Source of the DNA: Subtercola sp. PAMC28395
GTDB lineage: Bacteria; Actinomycetota; Actinomycetes; Actinomycetales; Microbacteriaceae
Direction of reading: 5' to 3'
NCBI RefSeq assembly: GCF_018889995.1
Contig: NZ_CP076547.1
Coordinates: 992,001 to 1,056,000 of the forward strand
Length of the DNA stretch: 64,000 bases
This document shows positions 8,394 through 17,650 of this stretch, piece by piece; position 1 is the stretch's first letter; each line of letters starts with the position of its first letter. The translations under genes were made by a program, and so were the position numbers. The notes beneath the pieces were generated by a model that made no database searches, had not been told where the DNA came from, and saw only the letters and a program-made list of their open reading frames with translations.

Positions 8394-9725
8394 TCAGGCG
8401 GTTTGCGCGGGCGGTGTCTGAGGGAGCTGCACGGGCAGGTGAGCGGTGCCGAGTTTGGTCACCGGTGCGGCCGCCGGCTCCGGATGCACTCCGAACAGTG
8501 TCTCGAGCGCGGCGACGAACGATTCGCCCTCGCCGGCGCGGGCGAGTTCGCGGGCATGGACGGAGGGGGTGTGCAGGAGCACGCTGACGAGGTGTCGGAG
8601 CGCCCGCTCGGTCTCCGGGGTATGGTCGCCGCGCGCTTCTGCGCGGGCGATCTCGGCGTCGAGCACGTCGAAGAAGTGGGAACGCAGGGCCACGACGGCC
8701 GGGGTCACTTCTGCCTCGACGCGGGCAGCGGTGAACTCTGCAGCGGCCTCATCGACCATGGCCCGCGCGCTGGTCGTCGAAGCGAACTCGTCGATCGGCG
8801 CGTGCAGGCTGATCGTCTCGAGGTCGAGGAGTTCGACGCCGGTGATCTCGGCCACGGCGGGCTCGACGTTGCGGGGCAGCCCGAGGTCGATGACCAGGCG
8901 GCGCTGCAGGGCTCCGGCCGTGGCAAGGGCGGCCGTGAAGTGGTCGGCTTTCAGCACCGTCACGGGTGACTGGCTTGCCGTGACGACGATGTCGGAAGTG
9001 GCTATGGCGTCGACCAGCCCGTCACCGAAGACCTGCGGAATCGCGAGGCGCTCGGCGAACGGCGCCGTGCGTGACGAGGGCGAGTAGACCGTGAAATCGG
9101 TGACACCGCGTTCCTGCAGCGCTGTGAGGCTGACCCGCGCGTACTTGCCTGTGCCCACGAGCAGCACGCGAGTGGCGCTCCAGTCGGTGACGCGGCTTTC
9201 CGCGAGCTCCAGCGCGAGCCTCACCAGCGACCGGCCGGCACCCCCGAGCCCTGTCTTGGTCTTGACGTCGCGGGAGGTGTGTGAAGCCCGCTGGAAGAGG
9301 CGTTCGAGCGCCGAAGATGTGGTGCCGTCGTCGCGGGCCGACTGGAGTGCGCGCTTCACCTGGCCGGCGATCTCGTCTTCGCCCACGACCACCGATTCGA
9401 GCCCGCTCGAGACGGAGAAGAGGTGCTCGGTGACGAGATCTCCTGAGAGAACACTGACAATATCTGCAACGGTCGACGATTCGACGGCCGAGGCCGCGCT
9501 CACGGCTTCGATGACCTCGCGAGTGGCGATCCGGTGGCCGGCAGCGTGGGAGTCGTCGATGTCGAGGTAGGCCTCGAAGCGATTGCACGTTGCGAGAATG
9601 ACCGCACCCGTGATGAAGTCGCTGTTCAGCACGAGCGTGCGAGCGGCTGTCGGTGCGCCGACGGAGAGCTTCTCGAGCACGTCGAAGCTCGCATTCCGGT
9701 GGCTTGCAGTAAGACAGATCAGCAC
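8394..9725 (-). CDS. hemA: Glutamyl-tRNA reductase
   Basis: A 443-aa NADPH-dependent enzyme that reduces glutamyl-tRNA(Glu) to glutamate-1-semialdehyde, the committed step of haem synthesis by the C5 route. It has the catalytic cysteine in ATCNRFEAY (Cys47), the conserved [16 protein letters not shown], and a Rossmann NADP site [16 protein letters not shown] 9725 gives the standard start [12 protein letters not shown]. It is divergent from hemE. A TATCAT hexamer lies 6 nt before the start. The C-terminal tail is Pro- and Thr-rich and probably disordered. Confidence 0.95.
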   Translation of the reverse strand: MLICLTASHRNASFDVLEKLSVGAPTAARTLVLNSDFITGAVILATCNRFEAYLDIDDSHAAGHRIATREVIEAVSAASAVESSTVADIVSVLSGDLVTEHLFSVSSGLESVVVGEDEIAGQVKRALQSARDDGTTSSALERLFQRASHTSRDVKTKTGLGGAGRSLVRLALELAESRVTDWSATRVLLVGTGKYARVSLTALQERGVTDFTVYSPSSRTAPFAERLAIPQVFGDGLVDAIATSDIVVTASQSPVTVLKADHFTAALATAGALQRRLVIDLGLPRNVEPAVAEITGVELLDLETISLHAPIDEFASTTSARAMVDEAAAEFTAARVEAEVTPAVVALRSHFFDVLDAEIARAEARGDHTPETERALRHLVSVLLHTPSVHARELARAGEGESFVAALETLFGVHPEPAAAPVTKLGTAHLPVQLPQTPPAQTA

Positions 9726-9731
9726 TGACTC

Positions 9732-9737
9732 ATGATA
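9732..9737 (-). promoter_or_regulatory. -10 box TATCAT for hemA, 6 nt before GTG 9725
   Basis: Leaderless-type placement on the minus strand, in the 96-bp hemA-hemE divergent region that must also hold the hemE promoter. Confidence 0.42.
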
Positions 9738-9821
9738 TCCGCGAATTGCCCCGTGAAGCTCGGGACCATAGTCCTGCCCCGGGTTCGGGTTGTCGCAGAC
9801 ACCAGTGAGACACTGTTCGAT

Positions 9822-10961
9822 GTGAACTCAGACATCAAGACGGTCGACGCCCAGGTATTGCCGGCGTCGCACCCGCTGCAAGACGGCCGCACCTCGTCAT
9901 CTCGTCTCATCACGACCTACCAGGGCGTTCGCGGGCAGGTCACGCCGGTGTGGTTCATGCGCCAGGCCGGGCGATCGCTGCCCGAGTACCGGAGCCTGCG
10001 CATCGGCACCGAAATGCTCGACGCGTGTCTCGACCCGGCGATGGCGAGCGAGATAACGCTGCAGCCCGTTCGGCGTCACGGCGTCGACGCGGCCATCTTC
10101 TTCAGTGACATCGTCGTTCCGATGAAGCTGGCCGGCGTCGACGTGACCATCGTTCCCGGTCGTGGGCCCGTTCTGGCTCACCCGGTTCGAACGGCGGCGG
10201 ATGTTCGGGCACTTCCCGCGCTCGACGAAGCCGCCCTCTCCCCCATCGCCGACGCGGTTGCCCTCACCGTCGCCGCTCTCGGTGACACGCCGCTGATCGG
10301 TTTCGCCGGAGCCCCCTTCACCCTGGCCGCCTACCTCGTCGAAGGTGGCCCATCGAAGGACCACCTCGCTGCACGCACGCTCATGCATTCCGATCCGACA
10401 GCGTGGGCCGAGCTCATGGAGTGGACCGCCACGATCACCGGCGCATTCCTGCGGGCGCAGATCATGGCCGGCGCCAGCGCAGCGCAGCTCTTCGATTCGT
10501 GGGCCGGGGCCTTGTCGCTCGCGGACTACACCTCGAAGGTCGCCCCCGCATCGGCCCAGGCACTGTCGAGTGTGCACGGTCTCGGGTACACCAGCGCATC
10601 GGGCTCCCCGGCAGGCGATGCGCGCACGGTGCCGATTGTGCATTTCGGTGTCGGAACTGGCGAACTGCTGAAAGCGATGCACGACGTCGGCGCAGATGTC
10701 GTCGGCGTCGACTACCGCATCCCGCTCGATGAGGCGTCCCGCCGTCTCGGCGGCACGGTGCCCATCCAGGGCAACATCGATCCCGCCCTTCTCGCCGCAC
10801 CGTGGCCCGTGCTCGAGGCCCACGTCGTCGACGTGCTCGAGAGGGGTCTCACAGCCCCGGCACACGTACTGAACCTGGGGCACGGCGTTCCGCCCGAAAC
10901 CGACCCGGCCGTTCTCACCCGGCTCGTCGAGTTCGTGCACGCGCGTTCCACCGATGCCTGA
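9822..10961 (+). CDS. hemE: Uroporphyrinogen III decarboxylase
   Basis: The enzyme decarboxylates the four acetate side chains of uroporphyrinogen III to give coproporphyrinogen III in the cytosol. Diagnostic stretches are [17 protein letters not shown] (the active-site loop near residue 45), [37 protein letters not shown] and the C-terminal [15 protein letters not shown] 9822 gives 379 aa, near the family norm of 345-375; the frame is open back to 9732, but that extension would overlap the hemA promoter. Its stop overlaps the hemY start by 8 nt, indicating translational coupling. Confidence 0.93.
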   Translation: MNSDIKTVDAQVLPASHPLQDGRTSSSRLITTYQGVRGQVTPVWFMRQAGRSLPEYRSLRIGTEMLDACLDPAMASEITLQPVRRHGVDAAIFFSDIVVPMKLAGVDVTIVPGRGPVLAHPVRTAADVRALPALDEAALSPIADAVALTVAALGDTPLIGFAGAPFTLAAYLVEGGPSKDHLAARTLMHSDPTAWAELMEWTATITGAFLRAQIMAGASAAQLFDSWAGALSLADYTSKVAPASAQALSSVHGLGYTSASGSPAGDARTVPIVHFGVGTGELLKAMHDVGADVVGVDYRIPLDEASRRLGGTVPIQGNIDPALLAAPWPVLEAHVVDVLERGLTAPAHVLNLGHGVPPETDPAVLTRLVEFVHARSTDA

Positions 10962-12510
10962 AACGCCGGAGGCCCCGTCGCCCACACCGACTCCGATGCC
11001 TGCACGAATCTCGCAGAGCGTCATCGTCATCGGTGCCGGCATCGGCGGGCTTGTTGCCGCGAGTGAGCTGGCCCTGGCTGGGCTGCGTGTCACGGTTCTC
11101 GACCGGGCGGTGGCCGCCGGAGGGTGTGTCCAGACCCACACGGTGGCGGGCATCCGGCTCGACAGTGGGGCTGAGAGCTTCGCAACCCGCGGCGGAACCG
11201 TCGAGGCGTACCTGACCGGTCTGGGCCTCGGCGACGCACTCGTCACGCCGAATCGCTCGGGGGCCTGGCTGCAGCTCGACGGATTCGCGGCCCCGCTGCC
11301 GAAGAACACCGTTCTCGGAATTCCCGGCGTGCCCCTGGCCAACGACGTGCGGGCGATTCTCGGCTGGTCGGGTTCGCTCCGCGCCCAGCTCGACAGGGTG
11401 ATGCCGTTTCTGCGCGTGCGAAGAGAGACCGACCTCGGTGACCTCGTGCGCCGGCGTATGGGCTCAAAGGTGCTCGACCGGCTCGTGGCACCAATTGTCT
11501 CGGGCGTGCATTCGGCCCACCCCGACCTCGTCGACGTGCACTCCGTCGCGCCGGGATTGACTCGCGCCATGACCAACCAGGGCTCGCTCTCGGGTGCTGT
11601 CATGTCGCTGATCGCCGATCAGGGGCTCGCCCAGAAGGCGGCACCCCCAGACGCGGGCGAGCGGTCGGGAATCGATGTTGCGGCGGGTGCCAGGTCTGGT
11701 TCTGCGGTGGCCGGCATCGACGGTGGAATGTATCGACTCGTCGAGGCGCTCCAGGCCGAGTGCGAAGGGCTGGGAGTCGACATTCAGCTCGGCGTCGGCG
11801 CGACAAACGTTCGACGGGTCGCCTCTGCCGTTGCGGGTGCTGCCGAATGGATGACCGTGCTTGACGACGGCACCGTGCTCGGCTCGAACGGGGTAATCGT
11901 CGCGGCCGGCTTTCGAGCCGCTCTCGAGCTCGTGCGGAGCGCCGGGCAGGAGGGCCCCGGTGAGCCCGACGCCCTCACGCTCGCAACCCAGACCGCCGAC
12001 TGGCCCGGAGCGAGCGCCGTCACGCTCGCGACTCTTGTTCTCGATGCGCCCGCGCTCGACGCGGCGCCCCGCGGCACGGGTGTGCTGGTCGCCGACGGTG
12101 TCACGACGGTCAAGGCCAAGGCACTCACCCACGCGACCGCGAAATGGCCGTGGCTGGCCCGCAACACCGGAGGCCTGCACGTTGTGCGGCTCTCGTACGG
12201 CAGGGGAGGGGAACCAGTGCCCGTCGGTGAGGTGACCCGTCGGCAGGTGCTGGCCGACGCCAGCACGCTGCTCGGGATCCCGCTCAGCGAAGAACAACTG
12301 CGCGGGTTCGCGCTCACCGAGTGGCGCGACTCGCTGGCGTTCGCGACCGTGGGTCATCGCGCGCGGGTGGATGCCGTCGTGGAGGCTGTGCACGGGCATC
12401 CCGGGCTCGAAGTGGTCGGTGCCTGGATCTCGGGCACGGGGCTTGCCTATGTCATCGATGGAGCTGCGGTCAAGGCCCGCGAGCTCGCTGCGAGTCTCTT
12501 CAGCACGTAG
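10954..12510 (+). CDS. hemY: Coproporphyrinogen III oxidase / protoporphyrinogen oxidase family (CgoX/HemY)
   Basis: A 518-aa FAD flavoprotein that oxidises the porphyrinogen ring. In actinobacteria this family works on coproporphyrinogen III to give coproporphyrin III (CgoX). The FAD dinucleotide-binding motif VIVIGAGIGGLVAASELALAG is at about residues 23-43, followed by the second FAD motif LDSGAESFATRGG. The C-terminal VVGAWISGTGLAYVIDGA closes the FAD site. The presence of hemQ and absence of an oxygen-dependent HemF in the cluster support the coproporphyrin route. A proline-rich N-terminus (TPEAPSPTPTPMP) precedes the domain, so translation may start slightly downstream. Confidence 0.92.
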   Translation: MPETPEAPSPTPTPMPARISQSVIVIGAGIGGLVAASELALAGLRVTVLDRAVAAGGCVQTHTVAGIRLDSGAESFATRGGTVEAYLTGLGLGDALVTPNRSGAWLQLDGFAAPLPKNTVLGIPGVPLANDVRAILGWSGSLRAQLDRVMPFLRVRRETDLGDLVRRRMGSKVLDRLVAPIVSGVHSAHPDLVDVHSVAPGLTRAMTNQGSLSGAVMSLIADQGLAQKAAPPDAGERSGIDVAAGARSGSAVAGIDGGMYRLVEALQAECEGLGVDIQLGVGATNVRRVASAVAGAAEWMTVLDDGTVLGSNGVIVAAGFRAALELVRSAGQEGPGEPDALTLATQTADWPGASAVTLATLVLDAPALDAAPRGTGVLVADGVTTVKAKALTHATAKWPWLARNTGGLHVVRLSYGRGGEPVPVGEVTRRQVLADASTLLGIPLSEEQLRGFALTEWRDSLAFATVGHRARVDAVVEAVHGHPGLEVVGAWISGTGLAYVIDGAAVKARELAASLFST

Positions 12511-12557
12511 GGCTACGATTTACCTCTATAAGCAACTCAACGATGATCGGAGAAATC

Positions 12558-12902
12558 ATGCGCGGAAAGCTGCTTTTCGTTGTCGGCCTCGCCACAGGCT
12601 ATGTGCTCGGCGCCCGAGCGGGCAAAGCCCGGTACGAACAGATCAAGGCCGGCGCAGACAAGGTGTGGATGTCGCAGCCTGTGCAGGCTGGGGTGACCCA
12701 GGTGAAGGGTTTCGCGAACCAGCGGATCGACACCCTCTCTGGCAAGGCGGCCGACCAGGTCAAGAAGGTGCTGGGTACCGTTCTCGGGGTCAAGAAGACC
12801 ACGACCACCGTCGTGAGCACCAAGCCCACCGCCAGCGATGCCAGCGTGAAGGCCGGCAGTACCAGCCCGGCAACCGCCGCGACACCCGACGCAACCGTCT
12901 AG
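12558..12902 (+). CDS. Small membrane protein, YtxH-like
   Basis: A 114-aa protein beginning MRGKLLFVVGLATGYVLGARAGKARYE: one N-terminal membrane helix with a Gly-rich GYVLGARAGK turn, as in YtxH/general-stress proteins. A helical region follows, then a Thr/Ala-rich tail (about residues 80-114). ATG 12558 has GGAG at 12549-12552. It is the first of three small envelope-type genes placed between hemY and hemQ. Function is unknown; a role in the envelope or in anchoring is a guess. Confidence 0.78.
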   Translation: MRGKLLFVVGLATGYVLGARAGKARYEQIKAGADKVWMSQPVQAGVTQVKGFANQRIDTLSGKAADQVKKVLGTVLGVKKTTTTVVSTKPTASDASVKAGSTSPATAATPDATV

Positions 12903-12917
12903 GCGCGGGGAGCTCTC

Positions 12918-13367
12918 ATGGCTGACCGCCCCGGCGACACACCGCACGACCCGACCTCCAGCGCACTCAACCCCAAGTCCAAGCAGTCCCTTGCCGAACT
13001 CGTCTCGGCGCTGCCGAGCCTCATCACGACTCTCGTCAAAGACGAGATCACGCTGCTCAAGGCCGAGGTAACCGCCAAGCTGACGAAGCTGGGCATCGGG
13101 GCCGGGCTCATCGCGGCTGCCCTGTTCCTGCTGTTCTTCGTATTCGCGGTGCTGGTCGCCGCTGCCGTTCTCGGCATAGCGACGGCCCTCCCAGCCTGGC
13201 TGGCCGCACTCATCGTGGCGGCCGCGTTGTTCGTTGTCGCTGCGATCCTGATCCTCGTCGGCGTGCTCTCGATCAAGAAGGGCGTGCCCCCGGTGCCCGA
13301 AGAGTCGATCACCAGCATCAAGAAGGACATCAACGCGGTAAAGGGATTGGGTGAGAAGCATGAGTGA
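12918..13367 (+). CDS. Phage holin superfamily III-type membrane protein (DUF1469 family)
   Basis: A 149-aa protein with an amphipathic N-terminal half (SLAELVSALPSLITTLVKDEITLLKAE) and two long hydrophobic helices (about residues 57-85 and 92-118). This is the pattern of the Phage_holin_3_6 family. Despite the family name these are common chromosomal actinobacterial proteins, not evidence of a prophage. Its stop overlaps the next start by 8 nt (ATGAGTGA), so it is co-translated with the DUF3618 protein. Confidence 0.82.
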   Translation: MADRPGDTPHDPTSSALNPKSKQSLAELVSALPSLITTLVKDEITLLKAEVTAKLTKLGIGAGLIAAALFLLFFVFAVLVAAAVLGIATALPAWLAALIVAAALFVVAAILILVGVLSIKKGVPPVPEESITSIKKDINAVKGLGEKHE

Positions 13368-13710
13368 CAGCTCCACGGGAAATGCTCCCCTGGGCGCGGC
13401 CTCGAAGGCCGCCGCTGCGGGGCTGGCGAAGAACCAACCGCCGGCTCCCGAGAAGCCAGCTGATACCCGAACGCACGCTCAGATCCTCAGCGATGTCGCC
13501 AAGAATCGCAAAGACCTGCAGGAGACGCTCGACGCAATCGAGACCAAACTCAATGTTCCGAAGCAGGCGAAGCTCGCAGCGCGCCGGTTCGCGGCGCACG
13601 TCGAGACCCTCCGCGAGGAGAATCCTGCTGTTCTCGTCGCAGCAGCGGCCGGTGTCGCCGCCGTAGTGGGCGCCGCCGTCTGGTTGGGCATCCGCGCAGC
13701 TCGGCGCTGA
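13360..13710 (+). CDS. DUF3618 domain protein
   Basis: A 116-aa protein with the DUF3618 core RTHAQILSDVAKNRKDLQETLDAIETKLN (about residues 37-65) and a C-terminal membrane helix (NPAVLVAAAAGVAAVVGAAVWLGI). DUF3618 proteins typically sit next to the holin-like and YtxH-like proteins seen here, and the trio is probably an envelope-stress module of unknown mechanism. ATG 13360 is preceded by GAGAAG and overlaps the previous stop. Confidence 0.82.
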   Translation: MSDSSTGNAPLGAASKAAAAGLAKNQPPAPEKPADTRTHAQILSDVAKNRKDLQETLDAIETKLNVPKQAKLAARRFAAHVETLREENPAVLVAAAAGVAAVVGAAVWLGIRAARR

Positions 13711-13877
13711 GAACTCACGGCTCCGACTGCATCTCCCTCCCCTTTCGTGCGGGAGGCTCGATGCGGATGCACCGGGAACCTCACGCATCACAACGCACAG
13801 GCCTCACTCCACACCACCATCGATTTGCACCGAACTCCGCGAGATCCGCTCTGCATCCTGCGGCACGAAAGAAGACA

Positions 13878-14645
13878 ATGACACTCCCGACACCCGATCG
13901 GGCGACGCACCAGGCCGATGCACCGCTCGCACCCTCCACCATCGAATCCACCTCGGAGCCCGCCGGCGAGATGGTCACCGGTTACGCGCTCTGGGCTGTC
14001 TTCCGACGCAACCCAGAGGCACCCGTCTCGTTCGACGGCTATGACGTGCCATCGATCGTCGCAGAGCTCGATGACGCTGTTCTGAGCATCGAGAGCGAAG
14101 AGGTGACCCTCCGCGGCTTCTACGACGTGTCGGGCCTCCGCGCCGACGCCGACATCATGGTCTGGATCCACGGCAGTGTTCCCGAGACGCTGCAGTGGGC
14201 ACTGCGCCAGCTGCGCCGCACGGCACTGTTCACCGGGCTTCTCCCTGTGTGGAACGCCATGGGTGTTCACCGCGACGCCGAGTTCAACAAGCGCCACATG
14301 CCCTCGTTCATGCTCGGCAAGCCGCCGCAGAGCTGGGTCACGGTCTACCCCTTCGTTCGCTCGTACGAGTGGTACCTGCTTCCGGAGGCTGAGCGCAGCC
14401 AGATGCTGCGCGACCACGGAATCAAGGGTTCTGCCTTCCGAACGACCCTCGCCAACACCGTCGCGAGCTTCGCGCTCGGCGACTACGAGTGGATCCTCGC
14501 GCTCGAAGACGAGAACCTCCTGAACCTGGTCGACATGATGAGAGACCTCAGGCAGACGGATGCCCGGCGGCACGTGCGCGAAGAGGTCCCCTTCTTCACC
14601 GGCCGCCGCATCAGCACCGCCGAGATCGTCGAGGTGCTCCAGTGA
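13878..14645 (+). CDS. hemQ: Coproheme decarboxylase, chlorite dismutase family (HemQ/ChdC)
   Basis: A 255-aa haem-binding enzyme that oxidatively decarboxylates coproheme to haem b, the last step of the coproporphyrin-dependent pathway. The chlorite dismutase-like domain runs from TGYALWAVFRR (about residue 34) to the C-terminus. The probable proximal haem ligand is His180 in MLRDHGIKG, and Tyr157 in VTVYPFVRSYEWYLLP is the candidate radical tyrosine. ATG 13878 follows GAAAGAAG at 13867-13874. The stop overlaps the hemH GTG start by 4 nt, directly coupling the last two steps. Confidence 0.92.
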   Translation: MTLPTPDRATHQADAPLAPSTIESTSEPAGEMVTGYALWAVFRRNPEAPVSFDGYDVPSIVAELDDAVLSIESEEVTLRGFYDVSGLRADADIMVWIHGSVPETLQWALRQLRRTALFTGLLPVWNAMGVHRDAEFNKRHMPSFMLGKPPQSWVTVYPFVRSYEWYLLPEAERSQMLRDHGIKGSAFRTTLANTVASFALGDYEWILALEDENLLNLVDMMRDLRQTDARRHVREEVPFFTGRRISTAEIVEVLQ

Positions 14646-15832
14646 CCGATGTCGAGTCGCAACCTCTCGTTCGAAACGCCACAGCTGCAGCCTCGACAGG
14701 AGCCGAGCACATCGAGGTACCGGTTGCCTACGATGCCATCCTGCTCGCTTCGTTCGGCGGGCCAGAGGGCCAGGACGACGTCATCCCGTTCCTGAAGAAT
14801 GTCACACGTGGGCGCGGTATCCCCGATGAACGCCTCGAAGAAGTCGCCCACCACTATCGGGCCTTCGGCGGCGTGAGCCCGATCAATGAGCAGAATCGCC
14901 AGTTGAAGGTCGCGCTCGAGGCAGAGCTCGTCTCCCGCGGCATCGACCTGCCTGTGCTCTGGGGCAACCGCAACTGGGCGCCGTACCTGAGCGAAGCGCT
15001 GCTCGAGGCCGACGCAGCGGGCTACACGAAGTTGATCGCCATCGGTACGAGTGCCTACAGTTCGTATTCGAGCTGCCGCCAGTACCGCGAGGACTACGCA
15101 CGGGCCCTAGAAGAGACCGGGCTCGGTGAGAAACTGCAGATCGACAAGGTCAGGCAGTTCTTCGACCACCCCGGCTTCGTCTCACCCTTCATCGACGGTG
15201 TCACGACGGCGTTCGAGCAGGTCGCCGAGGCTCTGCCGGGTATCGACCTGGCGAGCGAGGTCGAGGTGCTGTTCACGACCCACTCGATTCCGACGGCCGA
15301 CGCCGACCGCTCCGGCCCGCCCGAGCGCGGTTTCGGTGCCGGAGGCGCGTACGAGGCGCAGCACCGGGCGGTGGCCGAAGTGGTGATGGCTGCGGTGGGG
15401 GTCGGGCGATCATCCATGCCGGACTGGCAACTCGTCTTTCAGTCCCGCAGCGGGCCGCCCACCCAGCCCTGGCTGGAGCCCGACATCAATGATGCGATCG
15501 CCGAATTGCCGGCCCGTGGCGTCCGTGCCGTGGTGATCGTGCCCCTGGGCTTCGTCAGTGACCACATGGAGGTCAAGTGGGACCTCGACAATGAGGCCAC
15601 ACAGACTGCGGCCGATAACGATTTGTACAGCGTTCGGGTGCCGACGCCGGGTATTCACGCAGAGTACGTGAGCGGGCTGATTGACTTGGTGCTCGAGCGT
15701 GTGAACGGAACACCGACAGCCGAACGCCCGTCCCTGACGGAGCTCGGCCCCTGGTATGACGTCTGCCGCTCGGGATGCTGCGAGAATGTGCGACTGGGGT
15801 TCAAACCTGCCCTGGGCGGGCTCGCACCCTGA
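14642..15832 (+). CDS. hemH: Coproporphyrin ferrochelatase (HemH/CpfC)
   Basis: A 396-aa ferrochelatase that inserts Fe(II) into coproporphyrin III. It has the core start YDAILLASFGGPEGQDDVIPFLKNVTRGRGIP, the catalytic-histidine segment VLFTTHSIP and the GFVSDHMEVKWDLDNEA helix. The C-terminus holds a Cys cluster (WYDVCRSGCCEN), which with the earlier Cys in YSSYSSCRQYRED could ligate the [2Fe-2S] cluster known in actinobacterial ferrochelatases. The N-terminus carries about 30 extra residues before the core. GTG 14642 lies in the GTGA overlap with hemQ. Confidence 0.93.
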   Translation: MTDVESQPLVRNATAAASTGAEHIEVPVAYDAILLASFGGPEGQDDVIPFLKNVTRGRGIPDERLEEVAHHYRAFGGVSPINEQNRQLKVALEAELVSRGIDLPVLWGNRNWAPYLSEALLEADAAGYTKLIAIGTSAYSSYSSCRQYREDYARALEETGLGEKLQIDKVRQFFDHPGFVSPFIDGVTTAFEQVAEALPGIDLASEVEVLFTTHSIPTADADRSGPPERGFGAGGAYEAQHRAVAEVVMAAVGVGRSSMPDWQLVFQSRSGPPTQPWLEPDINDAIAELPARGVRAVVIVPLGFVSDHMEVKWDLDNEATQTAADNDLYSVRVPTPGIHAEYVSGLIDLVLERVNGTPTAERPSLTELGPWYDVCRSGCCENVRLGFKPALGGLAP

Positions 15833-15918
15833 GTAGAGGCGAACCCGGGAACACAACCACCGCTCACGCACTGAGAACACCTTTGACCCGATTGACGAAC
15901 CGAGACGCGCCCCACCTC

Positions 15919-16872
15919 ATGAACCGTAAGCTCACGATCGCGACACGAGGGAGTGCCCTCGCCCTCGCCCAGACAGGCATGATCGCCGAGCAGCTGACCC
16001 GACTGACGGGCGTCGAGGTCACCATCACGGTGGTCACGACAGAAGGTGACACCTCGCGTGCCTCGCTGTCGAGCATCGGCGGCACGGGGGTGTTCGCCAG
16101 TGCATTGCGGGCGGCGCTGGTTGCGGGCGAGTGCGACCTGGTTGTGCATTCACTCAAAGATCTTCCGACGGCGCCATACCCGGGCCTGGTGCTCGCTGCA
16201 GTGCCCCAGCGCGAGGACCCTCGCGATGCCCTCATCACCCGAAACGGCCTGACCCTGGCTGATCTGCCGGAGGGTGCAACCATCGGTACGGGATCGCCGA
16301 GGCGGGTGGCGCAACTCCTCAGTCTCAGGCCGGATGCAACGGTTGTCGACATTAGAGGTAATGTCGACAGCAGGCTGGCAAAGGTGTCGAGCGGGGAACT
16401 GGACGCCGTGGTGCTTGCTGCAGCCGGTCTCACCAGACTGGGCAGGCTCGATGCCGTTTCTGAGTTCTTCGACCTCGCCGTCTGGCCAACCGCCCCAGGC
16501 CAGGGAGCCCTGGCCATCGAAGCGCGCGAGGAGGACAATATTCCCCAGTTGGCATACATCCGGCACGACGAATCACGGCTGTCCATTGCTGCTGAACGCG
16601 CTGTTCTCGCAACGCTCGAGGCCGGCTGCAGCGCTCCCATCGGAGCAAACGCACAACTCGAAGCAAACACTCTCACACTGACGGCAGCCGTCTACAGCGC
16701 TGACGGTGCCGAAGAACTGGGCGGCGAACGGTCGGTGGAACTTCCATCGGGCGACGCGGCCGTCAATTCACAGTTGTGGCTCGAGATGGCGACAGCCCTC
16801 GGCCATGATGTAGCTCTCCAACTCCTCGAAGACGGTGCCTCCGACCTGGCGCAACTGGGGGGTGGCCGATGA
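15919..16872 (+). CDS. hemC: Hydroxymethylbilane synthase (porphobilinogen deaminase)
   Basis: A 317-aa enzyme that polymerises four porphobilinogens into hydroxymethylbilane. The start MNRKLTIATRGSALALAQ is canonical. The central VHSLKDLPT and IGTGSPRRVAQL segments line the active site, and the dipyrromethane cofactor attaches at the Cys of LEAGCSAPIGANA. ATG 15919 is chosen by alignment although no strong ribosome site precedes it. It lies 86 bp after hemH and overlaps hemD by ATGA. Confidence 0.94.
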   Translation: MNRKLTIATRGSALALAQTGMIAEQLTRLTGVEVTITVVTTEGDTSRASLSSIGGTGVFASALRAALVAGECDLVVHSLKDLPTAPYPGLVLAAVPQREDPRDALITRNGLTLADLPEGATIGTGSPRRVAQLLSLRPDATVVDIRGNVDSRLAKVSSGELDAVVLAAAGLTRLGRLDAVSEFFDLAVWPTAPGQGALAIEAREEDNIPQLAYIRHDESRLSIAAERAVLATLEAGCSAPIGANAQLEANTLTLTAAVYSADGAEELGGERSVELPSGDAAVNSQLWLEMATALGHDVALQLLEDGASDLAQLGGGR

Positions 16873-17648
16873 CGATCTCACCTGGTACCAAGCCCCTCAC
16901 CGGTTGGCGGGTGTTGGTTCCTCGCGGCGGGCCGTGGGGCCACGGAGTTGCCTCCGATCTCCGCGCGGTCGGTGCGACGCCGATCGTCGCCCCACTCATC
17001 AACTTCGCACCGACCGAAGACGCGGCGGCACTCGAAAGTGCACTCGAGAGGCTTGCCGGGGGTGCTTTCGACTGGCTCACAGTCACAAGTGCGACGACGG
17101 TCGACGTACTTTCGGCGCACCGCGCGATCGTCCCTGCGACGACACGCATCGCCGCCGTCGGTGAAACGACCGCGGCAGCCCTGTCGCTGGCCGGGTACAA
17201 GGTCGACCTCGTGCCGCTCGAAGACAATTCGGCCAAGGGCTTGCTGAGTGAGATGAAGCAGTTCGAAGAGGCCGGTGCTTCGCTTCGTATCCTCACTCTG
17301 CGCAGTGAGATCGCGAAACCCGTTCTCACGAACGGCCTGGTCAAGCGTGGGCATTCGGTCGAATCGGTGGTCGCCTACCGCACCATTGGAGTTCCCGTCG
17401 ATCCGAACATTCGTGAAGAGGTCGCTGCGGGGTTCATCCGCGCCATCCTCGTCACGTCGGGCAGCGTGGCCGAACAGGTTCAGCTGCAGCTCGGGCCGAT
17501 TCCCGAAAGCACGATTGTGGCCTGCATCGGGCCGGTGACGGCGCAGGATGCCCGCTCCTACGGCCTGCGCGTCGACGCAATCGCCCACGACCGCTCGAGT
17601 GAGTCCCTGATCCAGGCGCTCATCGAAGCGGCGCTTGCTCCGCGCTAG
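16869..17648 (+). CDS. hemD: Uroporphyrinogen III synthase
   Basis: A 259-aa enzyme that cyclises and isomerises hydroxymethylbilane to uroporphyrinogen III. HemD is poorly conserved; recognition rests on the two-lobed pattern: WRVLVPRGGPWGHGVASDLRAVGA at the N-terminus, FDWLTVTSATTVDVL near residue 70, and the C-terminal AILVTSGSVAEQV and ACIGPVTAQDARSYGLRVD. The start overlaps hemC (ATGA). It is the last gene before a structured 270-bp spacer and hemB. Confidence 0.9.
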   Translation: MTISPGTKPLTGWRVLVPRGGPWGHGVASDLRAVGATPIVAPLINFAPTEDAAALESALERLAGGAFDWLTVTSATTVDVLSAHRAIVPATTRIAAVGETTAAALSLAGYKVDLVPLEDNSAKGLLSEMKQFEEAGASLRILTLRSEIAKPVLTNGLVKRGHSVESVVAYRTIGVPVDPNIREEVAAGFIRAILVTSGSVAEQVQLQLGPIPESTIVACIGPVTAQDARSYGLRVDAIAHDRSSESLIQALIEAALAPR

Positions 17649-17650
17649 GG

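Noticed and set aside
9897-11603. A 568-codon open frame antisense to hemE and hemY
   Set aside because: High-GC third positions keep the opposite strand free of stops; the translation has no recognisable domain, while the sense strand encodes two clear haem enzymes.
12918-13367. Holin-like protein as evidence of a prophage
   Set aside because: No integrase, capsid, terminase or lysin nearby; this holin family is a normal chromosomal gene in actinobacteria.
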